Below, piece by piece: positions 16,677-25,459 of a stretch of 64,000 nt of DNA. Positions within the stretch are counted from its first letter, which is position 1; each line of letters opens with the position of its first letter. Position numbers and translations under genes: made by a program. The notes under the pieces are model-generated. The model was not told the DNA's origin and made no database searches. It worked only from the letters and a program-made list of their open reading frames with translations. This DNA comes from Thiolinea disciformis DSM 14473 (GTDB lineage: Bacteria; Pseudomonadota; Gammaproteobacteria; Thiotrichales; Thiotrichaceae), in NCBI RefSeq assembly GCF_000371925.1, contig NZ_AQVE01000007.1, positions 1 through 64,000 of the forward strand, written 5' to 3'.

Positions 16677-19187
16677 ATGATAAGCAGGGGAATTAGCCAA
16701 CGGGGGCGCATGGCGGCTGCCATGGTGCTGATAGTGCTACAAGCTTTATTGGGCACAACAGCGCACGGCTATTACAATGCCAACTCAGCCATGGGAAGTA
16801 ATACCAATGAGGTGTTGGAGTATGACTCCAGTGTACCATTTATCGACTTATTCAAGGCTTCATTACCCTTTCGCGAGTCTGTGCCTTTTTTGACGAAGGG
16901 GCAAATTGAATACGACGATTATGGCTGGCCTAAATATATTGCCCCCGGCGCACAAGCAGGTACTCGTTTAGTACATCGCTTACCGGCGGGTACTATTCCG
17001 CGCGGCTATTATATTGTGCTTTATCAAGGCGAAGGTAAAATTGAGTATGGCCTTGATGCCTCCTTAGTCGAATCCCAGCCGGGGCGCGATGTGATCTTAA
17101 TTGATCCCGGTAAGGATAATGAATACAGCGTCAAATTAGAAATCAAAGCCACCAACCCCAATAACTATATTCGCAATATTCACGTGGTTCCTGAAGGTGG
17201 GATTTGCGCCAGCAATCCCTTCCGCCGCGTAAGTGGTGCCAGTCAATGTGAGCGTCGGGATTATCTTACCTTTGAACATAACCACGCCAAAATCATTTTT
17301 AATCCTGATTATTTAACCTTTATGAAGGATTATAAAGTCATTCGCTTTATGAATATGAGCGGCATTACGCGCAATCCTACACGCGCTTGGTCAGATCGTA
17401 ATTTAGTGGAGCAAGCCACTTGGGGCGGGTCTGAGGGGGTGCGTGGTGCACCGTTGGAAGTAATGGTGGAATTAGCTAACCGCCTTAATGCTGATCCTTG
17501 GTTTAATATTCCTCATGCGGCTGATAATGATTATGTGCGGCGTTATGCAGAATATGTGCGTGCTCATTTAAATCCTAATTTAAAAATCTATCTTGAATAC
17601 AGTAATGAGACATGGAACGGGATTTTTAGCCAACATGCCTATATGAAACAAGGGGGACAGCAATTGAATCTCGATCCCGTACCACACGTGGCGGGCTATA
17701 AGTTTTATTCCCAGCGCTCGGTCGAAATTTTCGGGATTTTTGAGCAAGTGTTTGGTGGAAAAGAGCGTTTGGTGCGTTTAATGGCTGGTTTAACGGGAAA
17801 TCCTGAAATGACTCAAACCATGCTGGCGCATAAAGATGCTTTCCGTCACACGGATGCTTTTGCGATTGCGCCTTATATTACGGGGAATATCAATGATTTG
17901 CGCCGCTCTACAAATGTGAATGATATTTTCCGTGCCATGATGGATAAAAAGGCGGGACATTCATTACCGCGCGTTTTGGAATTTATTGGCAAGCAGTCTG
18001 CTTTAACGGAAAAATTTGGCGTGGATTTGATTGCCTATGAAGGGGGGCAGCATTTAATTGATGATGCCACCAAGACCGATACACAGCACCCCAATCCTTT
18101 GTTTGCGCAAGCGAATCGTCATCCGCAAATGGGTAGTATTTATAAGCAATTATTAGCGGGCTGGAAGCAGGCAGGTGGCAAGATGTTTGTGCACTTTTCC
18201 TCACCCCGTACTTATGGGCGTTTTGGCTATGTCGGTACTAAGGAATATATTACTCAGCCGGATGCTCAAGCGCCTAAACAACAGGCCATTGCCAGTTTTA
18301 TCAAAGCAAATCCTTGCTGGTGGACAGGGTGCTCCAGTAATACCTTAACGCGGCGTGAGAAACCGCGTGCTTTAAGTATGGTGGAATTAGCGCAGTTAAA
18401 TGGGGATCAGCCTGTGCCCTTGCCGAATAGCTTGAATGAAAAAGCGGCCTTAAATAATGTGCCCAAGATTCCCAATCTTGATCCTATTACTACAGCCCCA
18501 AGCGTGGGGCAGACTCCGCGTGAACCTAATTTCAATCGGAATGATAGCTATCGGCCTTTGTTGGTATCCGTCACTAATCCACCGGCTGAAAAGTATGTAT
18601 TTGGTAATAAAGCCATTGCATTTCCAGCGTTAAATCCAGCTGATCCTTTGCGCCAAGCTTCGACTTACCAGCTACGTAAGCTCTTGCTGGGTCGGGTGGA
18701 TGGCAAGCAAGATTTAGCGGCTGTATGGCAGGCCAGTTGGGACAGTAATAAACTTTATCTGCGTGTCGTGGTTGGCGACGATCAAAATCAACGCGATTCA
18801 CGTAATTTGTGGGATGACGATAGCGTTGAAATTTTCTTAGATGGCGATGCGAGTTTAGCTCCTCAATATGATCGTCGTAATGATCTGCACTTACAGTACC
18901 GTTGGGGAGATGATCGCCTGACCCTCGGCCCCAATTCGGCGCCTGTTCCAGCCGAGTTTCGTAGTCAACGCATCGATGGCAAGTTCATGGTGGATGTCAC
19001 TATTCCTTGGACTGCACTCGGTGTCCAACCCCGTGCTGGTCATACTTTAGGCATTGATGTGCATGTGAATGACGATGATGATGGGCAAGGGCGTGATGGG
19101 AAGCTTGCATGGGCCAGCCAATCGGATACCACTTGGCGTGACCCTAGTCGTATGGGCTTAATGGTGCTCGGTCAACCCGGAATTTAA
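16677..19187 (+). CDS. Secreted glycosidase-like protein with C-terminal CBM9-type domain
   Basis: An 836-residue exported protein. The signal peptide (MAAAMVLIVLQALLGTTAHG) ends near residue 31. The central region (~190-560) looks like a clan GH-A TIM barrel. E311 in EYSNETWNG fits the acid/base Asn-Glu pair and E455 in LIAYEGGQHL fits the nucleophile strand, but I cannot assign a glycoside hydrolase family. The C-terminal ~190 residues resemble the CBM9 family (PF06452): ASWDSNKLYLRVVVGD, DDDSVEIFLDGD, and FMVDVTIPWTALGV. AGGG precedes the ATG by 7 bases. The gene is monocistronic, and its stop lies one base from the stop of convergent modC. It may trim or bind polysaccharide outside the cell. 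Confidence 0.72.
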   Translation: MISRGISQRGRMAAAMVLIVLQALLGTTAHGYYNANSAMGSNTNEVLEYDSSVPFIDLFKASLPFRESVPFLTKGQIEYDDYGWPKYIAPGAQAGTRLVHRLPAGTIPRGYYIVLYQGEGKIEYGLDASLVESQPGRDVILIDPGKDNEYSVKLEIKATNPNNYIRNIHVVPEGGICASNPFRRVSGASQCERRDYLTFEHNHAKIIFNPDYLTFMKDYKVIRFMNMSGITRNPTRAWSDRNLVEQATWGGSEGVRGAPLEVMVELANRLNADPWFNIPHAADNDYVRRYAEYVRAHLNPNLKIYLEYSNETWNGIFSQHAYMKQGGQQLNLDPVPHVAGYKFYSQRSVEIFGIFEQVFGGKERLVRLMAGLTGNPEMTQTMLAHKDAFRHTDAFAIAPYITGNINDLRRSTNVNDIFRAMMDKKAGHSLPRVLEFIGKQSALTEKFGVDLIAYEGGQHLIDDATKTDTQHPNPLFAQANRHPQMGSIYKQLLAGWKQAGGKMFVHFSSPRTYGRFGYVGTKEYITQPDAQAPKQQAIASFIKANPCWWTGCSSNTLTRREKPRALSMVELAQLNGDQPVPLPNSLNEKAALNNVPKIPNLDPITTAPSVGQTPREPNFNRNDSYRPLLVSVTNPPAEKYVFGNKAIAFPALNPADPLRQASTYQLRKLLLGRVDGKQDLAAVWQASWDSNKLYLRVVVGDDQNQRDSRNLWDDDSVEIFLDGDASLAPQYDRRNDLHLQYRWGDDRLTLGPNSAPVPAEFRSQRIDGKFMVDVTIPWTALGVQPRAGHTLGIDVHVNDDDDGQGRDGKLAWASQSDTTWRDPSRMGLMVLGQPGI

Positions 19188-19188
19188 C

Positions 19189-20265
19189 TTATAAAATGGC
19201 CGTGGCTTTGATTTGCGCAAACACGGCCATCCCAACCTGTAAGCCCAATTCGCAAGCCGATTTATAGCTAATATGGGCTAATAAAGCACTATCACCGAGT
19301 CTTAAGCGTACCATCGTGCGGCCTTCGCCATCATGGATCATGCCAGCAATGGTGGCGTGCAAAATATTCAAAATACTGGTCTGTTGTGGTTTTTGTAAGC
19401 TTAAACTCACATCACGTGCATAAATCCGCAAACGTAAAGGCGTACCTACTGTCCTTTGTTGTTGGTAGGGGAGGCTTAAGACGCCACCCGAAAAACTTGC
19501 TAGTGTCAGATGATAATGTGCTTCATGGCCGCTCACGTGAGCTTGAATAATGCTCGAGGCTTGCCGACTGACTGCCAAGGGTGACTCTAAATTGGTTAGG
19601 GTTTCTTCTAAACGACCGGCTGCTTTCAGTTGTCCTGCTTCCAGTACGACTAAATAATCGGCTAATTGCGTTACTTCTTGCGGCGAATGGGTAACGTAGA
19701 CAATCGGAATCTGGAGTTCATGCGGCAAGCGCGCGAGGTAAGGTAGGATTTCTTGACGACGCGCTAAATCGAGCGCCGCTAAGGGCTCATCCATCAATAA
19801 GACGCGTGGTATTACTGCTAAGGCGCGTGCTATTGCCACGCGTTGTTTCTCGCCCCCTGAGAGCTTGGCTGGCATTCGATCTAATAAATGTTCGATGCCT
19901 AATAATTCAATAATTGGTGCAAGGACGTTTGCGTTGGGATGTTTTGAACTGCGCCTTAAACCATAATGCAGGTTTTGTTTCACGCTTAAATGCGGAAATA
20001 AGCAGCTTTCCTGAAATACATAGCCGACTTCACGTTGGTGAGCTGACAGAAATAAATGGCGCGAACTATCCTGCCAAACAGTATTACCTATCGCACAATA
20101 GCCTTGAGCGGCTTTTTCTAAACCCGCGATACAGCGCAAAAACGTCGTCTTACCGCAGCCCGAAACCCCAAAAATAGCACTAATTCCTGTAGCGGGTAAG
20201 TGTAAGTCTAGCGCTAAGCTGAAGGTTTTGAGGGTTAAATGAAAGCGTGTGTGTAGGTTGTTCAT
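19189..20265 (-). CDS. modC: Molybdate ABC transporter ATP-binding protein
   Basis: A 358-residue cytoplasmic ATPase that powers molybdate import. Walker A is GVSGCGKTTF, the Q-loop lies in VGYVFQESCLFPHL, the ABC signature is LSGGEKQRVAIARAL, Walker B is VLLMDEPLAALD, and the switch histidine is in YVTHSPQEV. The C-terminal ~120 residues form a Mop-type molybdate-binding domain (RIYARDVSLS ... VRLRLGDSALLAHIS). It overlaps modB by 4 bases (ATGA), so translation is coupled. It is the last gene of the molybdenum operon. Confidence 0.95.
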   Translation of the reverse strand: MNNLHTRFHLTLKTFSLALDLHLPATGISAIFGVSGCGKTTFLRCIAGLEKAAQGYCAIGNTVWQDSSRHLFLSAHQREVGYVFQESCLFPHLSVKQNLHYGLRRSSKHPNANVLAPIIELLGIEHLLDRMPAKLSGGEKQRVAIARALAVIPRVLLMDEPLAALDLARRQEILPYLARLPHELQIPIVYVTHSPQEVTQLADYLVVLEAGQLKAAGRLEETLTNLESPLAVSRQASSIIQAHVSGHEAHYHLTLASFSGGVLSLPYQQQRTVGTPLRLRIYARDVSLSLQKPQQTSILNILHATIAGMIHDGEGRTMVRLRLGDSALLAHISYKSACELGLQVGMAVFAQIKATAIL

Positions 20266-20945
20266 GACTTTTGCATGAAATGGGAGCGGCTGTTAATGAG
20301 ATACATCATGAATAAAATGGTGAAAGAAAATACTAGCATTAAGGCGGCGAGCTGATGGGCTTGCGCATATTCCATTGCCTCCACATGATCATAAATTTGC
20401 ACTGAAACCACGCGCGTTTTATCGGGAATATTGCCGCCGATCATTAAGACAACTCCAAATTCACCAATCGTATGTGCAAAGCCCAAAATCGTGGCGGTTA
20501 GCAAGCCAGAACGCGCTAAAGGTAGGGCAACACTAAAAAATACATCCAAAGGATGTGCACGTAAGGTGCTAGCCGCTTCTAGCAAGCGTTGATCCAAGCT
20601 CTCAAAGGCATTTTGAATCGGTTGTACCACAAAGGGTAAGGAGTAAAACACGGAAGCAACCACTAAACCGCTAAAGGTAAAGGGTAGGGTATCTAAGCCT
20701 AAACTGAGCATCCATTGCCCAATCACACCTTTAGGGCCGAGTGCGACTAATAAATAAAAACCAATCACAGTCGGCGGTAACACAATAGGCAAAGCAACAA
20801 TAGCGCTCAAAGGCGCTTTCCACCAAGCGCGCGTCCGTGCTAAATGCCAAGCTAAAGGTGTGCCCAGCACTAATAAAATTAGCGTGGTGAGTGTGGCTAG
20901 TTTGAGTGTTAATCCAATCGCTGACCAGTCGCTTGGCGTAAACAT
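20262..20945 (-). CDS. modB: Molybdate ABC transporter permease
   Basis: A 227-residue inner-membrane protein with about five helices that forms the molybdate channel with ModC. The permease EAA-type loop is visible in LEAASTLRAHPLDVFFSVALPLA, here cited by its core EAASTLRAHPLDVF. Other typical segments are LGTPLAWHLARTRAWWK and HTIGEFGVVLMIGGNIP. The start codon directly abuts the modA stop and the end overlaps modC, as expected for a coupled transporter operon. Confidence 0.95.
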   Translation of the reverse strand: MFTPSDWSAIGLTLKLATLTTLILLVLGTPLAWHLARTRAWWKAPLSAIVALPIVLPPTVIGFYLLVALGPKGVIGQWMLSLGLDTLPFTFSGLVVASVFYSLPFVVQPIQNAFESLDQRLLEAASTLRAHPLDVFFSVALPLARSGLLTATILGFAHTIGEFGVVLMIGGNIPDKTRVVSVQIYDHVEAMEYAQAHQLAALMLVFSFTILFMMYLINSRSHFMQKS

Positions 20946-21725
20946 TTAGGGGGTTTTCTCGGCTTGGGGCAAGGCATAGCCATAACTGGTGATAATAGCT
21001 TGCGCATCAGGTGTTTTTAAATAATCCAATAACGCCTGAGCAGCCTTATTATCTTTACCTTTATTTAATAAGACGGCATCTTGTGAAATGGGTTTATACA
21101 GGTCAGTCGGCACAAACCAAACCGAGCCACCGTTTGTAAGCACCTTGTCTTTTTCAATCTGTGAGACTGCGACAAAGCCTAATTCAGCATTGCCGGTCGA
21201 CACAAAATCAAACGTTTGCGTAATATTTTCACCTTGCACGAATTTGGGTTCTAGCGTTTTTAATAAACCTAACTTTTCTAAGACTTCAATAGCGGCTGCT
21301 CCGTAAGGTGCCGTTTTGGGGTTGGCAATCGCAAGATGCGTGAATTTATCCGCATTTTTTAAAATTTCACCGTTCTGATCGACCCTATTTTCTTGACTAC
21401 TCCATAAGGCTAGTTTACCCACCGCATAAGTAAATTGACTCTCGGCGAGAGCTAACTGAGCATCGACTAATTTTTTAGGTGTCTTACTATCGGCTGAAAT
21501 AAAAATCTCGAAGGGCGCACCATGTTCGATTTGTGCATAAAGCTTGCCCGTAGCACCCGCCGAAATTTTTGCTTCATGCCCTGTTTCAGTTTTGAATTTA
21601 ACAGCGATTTCTTCTAAGGGTTTCGAGAAGTTTGAGGCCACGGCAATTTGTACTTGGTCTGCATAAATGGGCTGTGCGATGGTTGCAGCTAATAACAAAG
21701 TTATGGCGAATTGAAATGATTTCAT
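20946..21725 (-). CDS. modA: Molybdate ABC transporter periplasmic binding protein
   Basis: A 259-residue exported protein. The signal peptide ends at IYA-DQ near residue 22. The mature N-terminus (VQIAVASNFSKPLEEIA) and SAGATGKLYAQIEHGAPFE are typical of ModA; the serines in these loops bind the oxyanion. Further signatures are IANPKTAPYGAAAIEVLEKLG and the C-terminal ALLDYLKTPDAQAII. The start is preceded by AAGGA, and a possible ModE site overlaps this ribosome site. Confidence 0.93.
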   Translation of the reverse strand: MKSFQFAITLLLAATIAQPIYADQVQIAVASNFSKPLEEIAVKFKTETGHEAKISAGATGKLYAQIEHGAPFEIFISADSKTPKKLVDAQLALAESQFTYAVGKLALWSSQENRVDQNGEILKNADKFTHLAIANPKTAPYGAAAIEVLEKLGLLKTLEPKFVQGENITQTFDFVSTGNAELGFVAVSQIEKDKVLTNGGSVWFVPTDLYKPISQDAVLLNKGKDNKAAQALLDYLKTPDAQAIITSYGYALPQAEKTP

Positions 21726-21727
21726 TG

Positions 21728-21751
21728 GGTTATTCCTTTTTAAGCATAACG
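21728..21751 (-). promoter_or_regulatory. Possible ModE operator just before modA
   Basis: On the minus strand CGTTAT and ATAACC are separated by 12 bases. This spacing and half-site order match the CGTTAT-N12-ATAACG arrangement I recall for the E. coli modA operator; 11 of 12 half-site bases fit. The right half overlaps the modA ribosome-binding site. Binding of molybdate-loaded ModE could block elongation, but no promoter for modA alone is evident in the short gap to modE. The half-sites are AT-rich, so chance cannot be excluded. Confidence 0.3.
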
Positions 21752-21766
21752 CTAGTTAAAAAAATT

Positions 21767-22141
21767 TTACAGCTTCAACGTTTGAGCGCGTTGGCTCAGA
21801 AATGCCTCAAAATCGATAAGTACCTCGTGATAAAGCTGAATGGCACGTTTACCCACGTGGGTAAGTTGTGCGCCGCCGCCACCTTGTCCACCGGTTGAGC
21901 TAAGCACTAAAGGCTCAGGGCTATGGCTATTCATTTGGCTAATTAGCCCCCACGCTTGGCGATAGGACATTTTCATAGAACGTGCCGCAGCACTAATAGA
22001 GCCAAGTTCTTGTACCCGCTCCAAGAGCAAAACACGGCCTTGACCTAAAAAAGTACCTTGTGGGCTTTCTATCCAAAAACGCCCTCGAAGATGGTAATGC
22101 TGAGCCAAATCACATTCCTTTCGATATGTTATAAAAAGCAT
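21767..22141 (-). CDS. ModE N-terminal-domain-type winged-helix regulator
   Basis: A ~124-residue (or ~113-residue) DNA-binding protein. The winged helix is LysR/ModE-like: GRVLLLERVQELGSISAAA, then MKMSYRQAWGLISQMN, the glycine-rich wing TGGQGGGGAQLT, and IQLYHEVL. Full-length E. coli ModE (about 260 residues) has two extra molybdate-binding Mop domains; these are absent, so this form cannot sense molybdate that way. The ATG at 22141 has a weak ribosome site. A TTG at 22108 follows AAAGGA at a 7-base spacing and may be the true start. It sits between moeA and modA and probably regulates this operon. Confidence 0.8.
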   Translation of the reverse strand: MLFITYRKECDLAQHYHLRGRFWIESPQGTFLGQGRVLLLERVQELGSISAAARSMKMSYRQAWGLISQMNSHSPEPLVLSSTGGQGGGGAQLTHVGKRAIQLYHEVLIDFEAFLSQRAQTLKL

Positions 22142-22169
22142 AGCGCTCTACTGTACAGAGCGTAATGAT

Positions 22170-23414
22170 TTAAAGCAAATTTTCAAAGGGAATAATGTTC
22201 ACCTTACTGCCAGCCGCGAGATTCCCCAACTCCAAGGGAATCGGAATAAAGCAATTGGCTTGGCTCATCGAGCGTAAGATATGTGAGCCTTGCCCGCCTG
22301 TCGTGCGAACTCGCCATTCCTGTTGCTCATTCAGCCAGCAAATACCACGCTGATAATCCTTACGACCCACTTCTTTTTTGATGGGGGTCTCACAGATCGC
22401 AGTGTATTCGGGTAAAGCAGTCACCGCTTCACCGCGTAATTGCAAAATAGCAGGGCGCACGAATAATAAGAAGGTTGCCATGACGGAGACAGGATTGCCG
22501 GGGAGGCCGAAAAAGTGGCAGTTGCCGACTTTACCAAAGGCGAGGGGTTTGCCGGGTTTTACAGCGATTTTCCAAAAATTGACTTGGCCTAAGCGTTCCA
22601 AGGTATCGGCTATATAATCTGCTTCGCCGACTGAAACACCACCGCTCGTAATGACAAGATCGGCGTCATGGCGAGCTTGTTGGAACAAAGCCTCCACCGC
22701 TTCGCGTGTGTCTTTGATAACGCCCCAATCGAGGATCTCGACATCCAATTTTTTTAATAGAGCATAGAGGGTATAACGATTGCTGTCATAAATATCGCCT
22801 AAGCCTAAGTCTTCCCCAAGGCTTTTTAGCTCATCGCCCGTCGAGCAAAACGCTATTTTAGGGCGACGCAATACAGGGACTTGAGCAATGCCTTGAGAGG
22901 CTAATAAACCTAAATCGGCGGCGTTCAGACGGCGGTTTTTGGCTAGCAGTAATTCGCCTTGTTTAATATCATCGCCGCTAAAACGTAAATATTCTTGTAA
23001 CGCTATGTCGCCGCGAATCTGAATGAAATCGCCTTCACGTTGCACATTTTCCTGAATTGCAATGCAGTCTGCGCCATCAGGCACGACAGCACCCGTCATG
23101 ATACGCACGCATTCGCCCGCATTAATGTTTCTTAAAAATGGTTTGCCCGCAAAGGCAGTGCCAATAACTTTCAAAGGCTGACGTGCTAAATCAGTATGGC
23201 GAATAGCATAACCATCCATCGCGGAATTGGTAAAAGCGGGGACATTCAAGGGGGCGCTGAGGTCTTGTGCCAAGATACGCCCTAAAGCGTCACGCAAAGC
23301 TACTGTTTCGGTGGCAGTAATCGGCGCAATAGCCTGTAAAATACGCTCTTGGGCTTGTTCAACAGATAGTGTTCCTGATGGCAGACTATCACAGGAAAAC
23401 GTTTCGGCGGGCAT
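22170..23414 (-). CDS. moeA: Molybdopterin molybdenumtransferase MoeA
   Basis: A 414-residue cytoplasmic enzyme that inserts molybdate into adenylylated molybdopterin, releasing AMP to give molybdenum cofactor. Visible signatures are DALGRILAQDLSAPLNVP with AFTNSAMDGYAIR, VRIMTGAVVPDGADCI, FCSTGDELK, IYDSNRYTLYALL, and the catalytic-domain motif TSGGVSVGEADYI with AVKPGKPLAFGK and FFGLPGNPVSVM. The ATG is preceded by GAGAGGA. As first gene of the operon it couples cofactor synthesis with molybdate uptake. Confidence 0.95.
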   Translation of the reverse strand: MPAETFSCDSLPSGTLSVEQAQERILQAIAPITATETVALRDALGRILAQDLSAPLNVPAFTNSAMDGYAIRHTDLARQPLKVIGTAFAGKPFLRNINAGECVRIMTGAVVPDGADCIAIQENVQREGDFIQIRGDIALQEYLRFSGDDIKQGELLLAKNRRLNAADLGLLASQGIAQVPVLRRPKIAFCSTGDELKSLGEDLGLGDIYDSNRYTLYALLKKLDVEILDWGVIKDTREAVEALFQQARHDADLVITSGGVSVGEADYIADTLERLGQVNFWKIAVKPGKPLAFGKVGNCHFFGLPGNPVSVMATFLLFVRPAILQLRGEAVTALPEYTAICETPIKKEVGRKDYQRGICWLNEQQEWRVRTTGGQGSHILRSMSQANCFIPIPLELGNLAAGSKVNIIPFENLL

Positions 23415-23565
23415 AATAGATTCCTCTCAGTAGTGTGCATAAAGGGCTACAACATAAGCGCTAGCAGGATGACAAGCTGCCAATCATCGTGTGTTCGTGG
23501 CTGTACCTTAGTTTCTGCGCTAGAGTAGTCCGCAAACCCAATTATAACAATAAGTGATTTTAAGC

Positions 23566-24507
23566 ATGACTGTAGCGACCCCGCAGCTTATTTCAGCCAC
23601 TTTGACGCAACTTAATCAGGTGATTCTAGGCAAACCTCAACAGGTACAATTAGCGTTTGCTTGTTTGTTGGCGCGTGGTCATTTGCTGTTGGAGGATTTA
23701 CCTGGTATGGGGAAAACCACGATGGCGCACGCTTTAGCTAAGGTGTGTGGTTTGCAATATAAGCGTGTGCAATTCACCAGTGATTTATTGCCCGCCGATT
23801 TGGTGGGGGCATCCATATTTGAACCGAATCAAGGTGCTTTCCGTTTTCATCAAGGCCCGATTTTTAGTCAGATGCTGTTGGCAGATGAATTAAATCGTGC
23901 GACACCACGCGCGCAAAGTGCTTTATTGGAGGCGATGGAAGAACAGCAGGTAAGTGTGGACGGGACCACGTATCCCTTACCAAAACCTTTTTTCGTGATT
24001 GCCACCCAGAATCCACAGAGCCAGTCGGGGACTTACCCATTACCAGAATCGCAGCTTGACCGTTTTTTATTCCGCGTTTCCATGGGCTATCCAACGCCTC
24101 AAGCGGAACGGGAGTTATTGCGCGGTGGCAAAGGCCGTTCCAGTTTGGAGGCTTTAAAACCAGTATTGAGTGCGAATAGTTTATTAGCCTTGCAGTCGGT
24201 TGTGCCGCAAGTGACGGTAACGGATGTCTTGTTAGATTATGTGCAGCGTCTTATTGAGCAAACACGCCAAGCGGATACTTGTCAATTAGGCTTATCACCA
24301 CGGGGTGCACAAGCCTTAGTACGTAGCTCCCAAAGTTGGGCTTTATTACAAGGGCGTGAATATGTACTGCCAGAAGATGTACAAGCGGTTTTCATTGCCG
24401 TGGCAGGGCATCGCATTATTGGCAAACAAGATAGTCGTGGTGATCAGTTGGCGCGCCGTATTTTATCGAGTGTTGAGGTGGTTGGCAGTGGCACTACTCA
24501 GCGCTAA
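23566..24507 (+). CDS. MoxR-family AAA+ ATPase
   Basis: A 313-residue chaperone-like ATPase. Walker A is LEDLPGMGKTTMA, Walker B is MLLADELNRATPRAQSALLEAM, sensor 1 is FFVIATQNPQ, and the C-terminal lid includes GLSPRGAQALVRSSQ and YVLPEDVQAV. I prefer the ATG at 23566 over the GTG four codons earlier; neither has a strong ribosome site. Genes of this type occur with DUF58 and transglutaminase-like membrane proteins, as here, and are thought to mature or assemble protein complexes at the membrane. Confidence 0.88.
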   Translation: MTVATPQLISATLTQLNQVILGKPQQVQLAFACLLARGHLLLEDLPGMGKTTMAHALAKVCGLQYKRVQFTSDLLPADLVGASIFEPNQGAFRFHQGPIFSQMLLADELNRATPRAQSALLEAMEEQQVSVDGTTYPLPKPFFVIATQNPQSQSGTYPLPESQLDRFLFRVSMGYPTPQAERELLRGGKGRSSLEALKPVLSANSLLALQSVVPQVTVTDVLLDYVQRLIEQTRQADTCQLGLSPRGAQALVRSSQSWALLQGREYVLPEDVQAVFIAVAGHRIIGKQDSRGDQLARRILSSVEVVGSGTTQR

Positions 24508-25459
24508 ACGTTCATTATTGCCCGAGGAGTGGCTAAAAAAACGTCTACCTTGGGCACGTTCGACCACCCTAGATCGTAAGCGCATTTTCATTATTCCCAG
24601 TAAAACCGCCTTAGCTTTAATGGTGATGGTGCTGATCCTCTTTATTTTGGGCGTCAATTTCCAAAATACTTTGGTGTATGCGGTGTGTGCATGGCTCGTT
24701 GCCATGATACTGATTAATATTTTGCATACTTATCAAAATTTAGCGGGTCTGACTATAACCGCTGTGCAACTTGAGCCATGTTTTGCCGGTGAAAAAGCAG
24801 TTTTGCAATTGTCTTTAGCCTGCCCTAACAAGCAGCAAAAGCTAGCCGTGCAACTCGAATGGCGTGATGAAGATGCGGTGCAAGTGAATGTATTAAGTCA
24901 ATCACCGCAAACCGTATTTATTTCGCATAGTGCTCAGCAACGTGGTTATTTTACCCCACCACGGTTACGCGTCAGTACACGTTATCCAACCGGCTTAGCC
25001 ATCGCTTGGTCCTTGGTAGCATTTGATGTGAAAGGTTTGGTATATCCTAAGCCCTTAGCGCATAGCTATAGTGGTTTAACTAAACCGAGTGGCGAAGTGA
25101 GTGAGGATGGGCGAGATATAGCCCAAGGCACGAGCGATTTTGCGGGGATTCGCAGTTATCGTGACGGTGATGCTTTGAGCCAATTGCATTGGAAAAAATA
25201 CGCGCAAACCGGTCAATTGCATAGCAAAACCTTTGTTGATCCGACTAGCGATGAGCGTTGGGTCGATTGGGATAACACACCTTTTTCTGATACCGAACAG
25301 CGTTTATCTTATTTGTGCACACGTGTGTTGGAGCTACATCAACTCGATTACAGTTATGGTTTGAGGCTTCCGCAAATCACGATTTCACCTGATAAGGGTG
25401 AAGCGCACAAGCTGCATTGTTTGCGGGCCTTGGCCTTATATGGTTTAAGCGATGCCTAA
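24488..25459 (+). CDS. DUF58 domain protein
   Basis: A ~323-residue membrane-anchored protein. Two adjacent hydrophobic helices (ALALMVMVLILFILGVNF; LVYAVCAWLVAMILINIL) near the N-terminus precede a beta-rich region and the DUF58 hallmark GIRSYRDGDALSQLHWKKYA. The proposed GTG start at 24488 overlaps the end of the MoxR gene by 20 bases and has GAGG 9 bases upstream. In-frame GTG/TTG codons at 24470-24482 are alternatives. It overlaps the following transglutaminase gene by 8 bases. DUF58 proteins are usual partners of MoxR ATPases; their biochemical role is not established. Confidence 0.85.
   Translation: MALLSAKRSLLPEEWLKKRLPWARSTTLDRKRIFIIPSKTALALMVMVLILFILGVNFQNTLVYAVCAWLVAMILINILHTYQNLAGLTITAVQLEPCFAGEKAVLQLSLACPNKQQKLAVQLEWRDEDAVQVNVLSQSPQTVFISHSAQQRGYFTPPRLRVSTRYPTGLAIAWSLVAFDVKGLVYPKPLAHSYSGLTKPSGEVSEDGRDIAQGTSDFAGIRSYRDGDALSQLHWKKYAQTGQLHSKTFVDPTSDERWVDWDNTPFSDTEQRLSYLCTRVLELHQLDYSYGLRLPQITISPDKGEAHKLHCLRALALYGLSDA

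Noticed and set aside
22144-22162. Short inverted repeat CGCTCT...AGAGCG between moeA and modE
   Set aside because: Only 6 bp of stem with a 7-base loop and no T tract; too weak to call a terminator or an operator.
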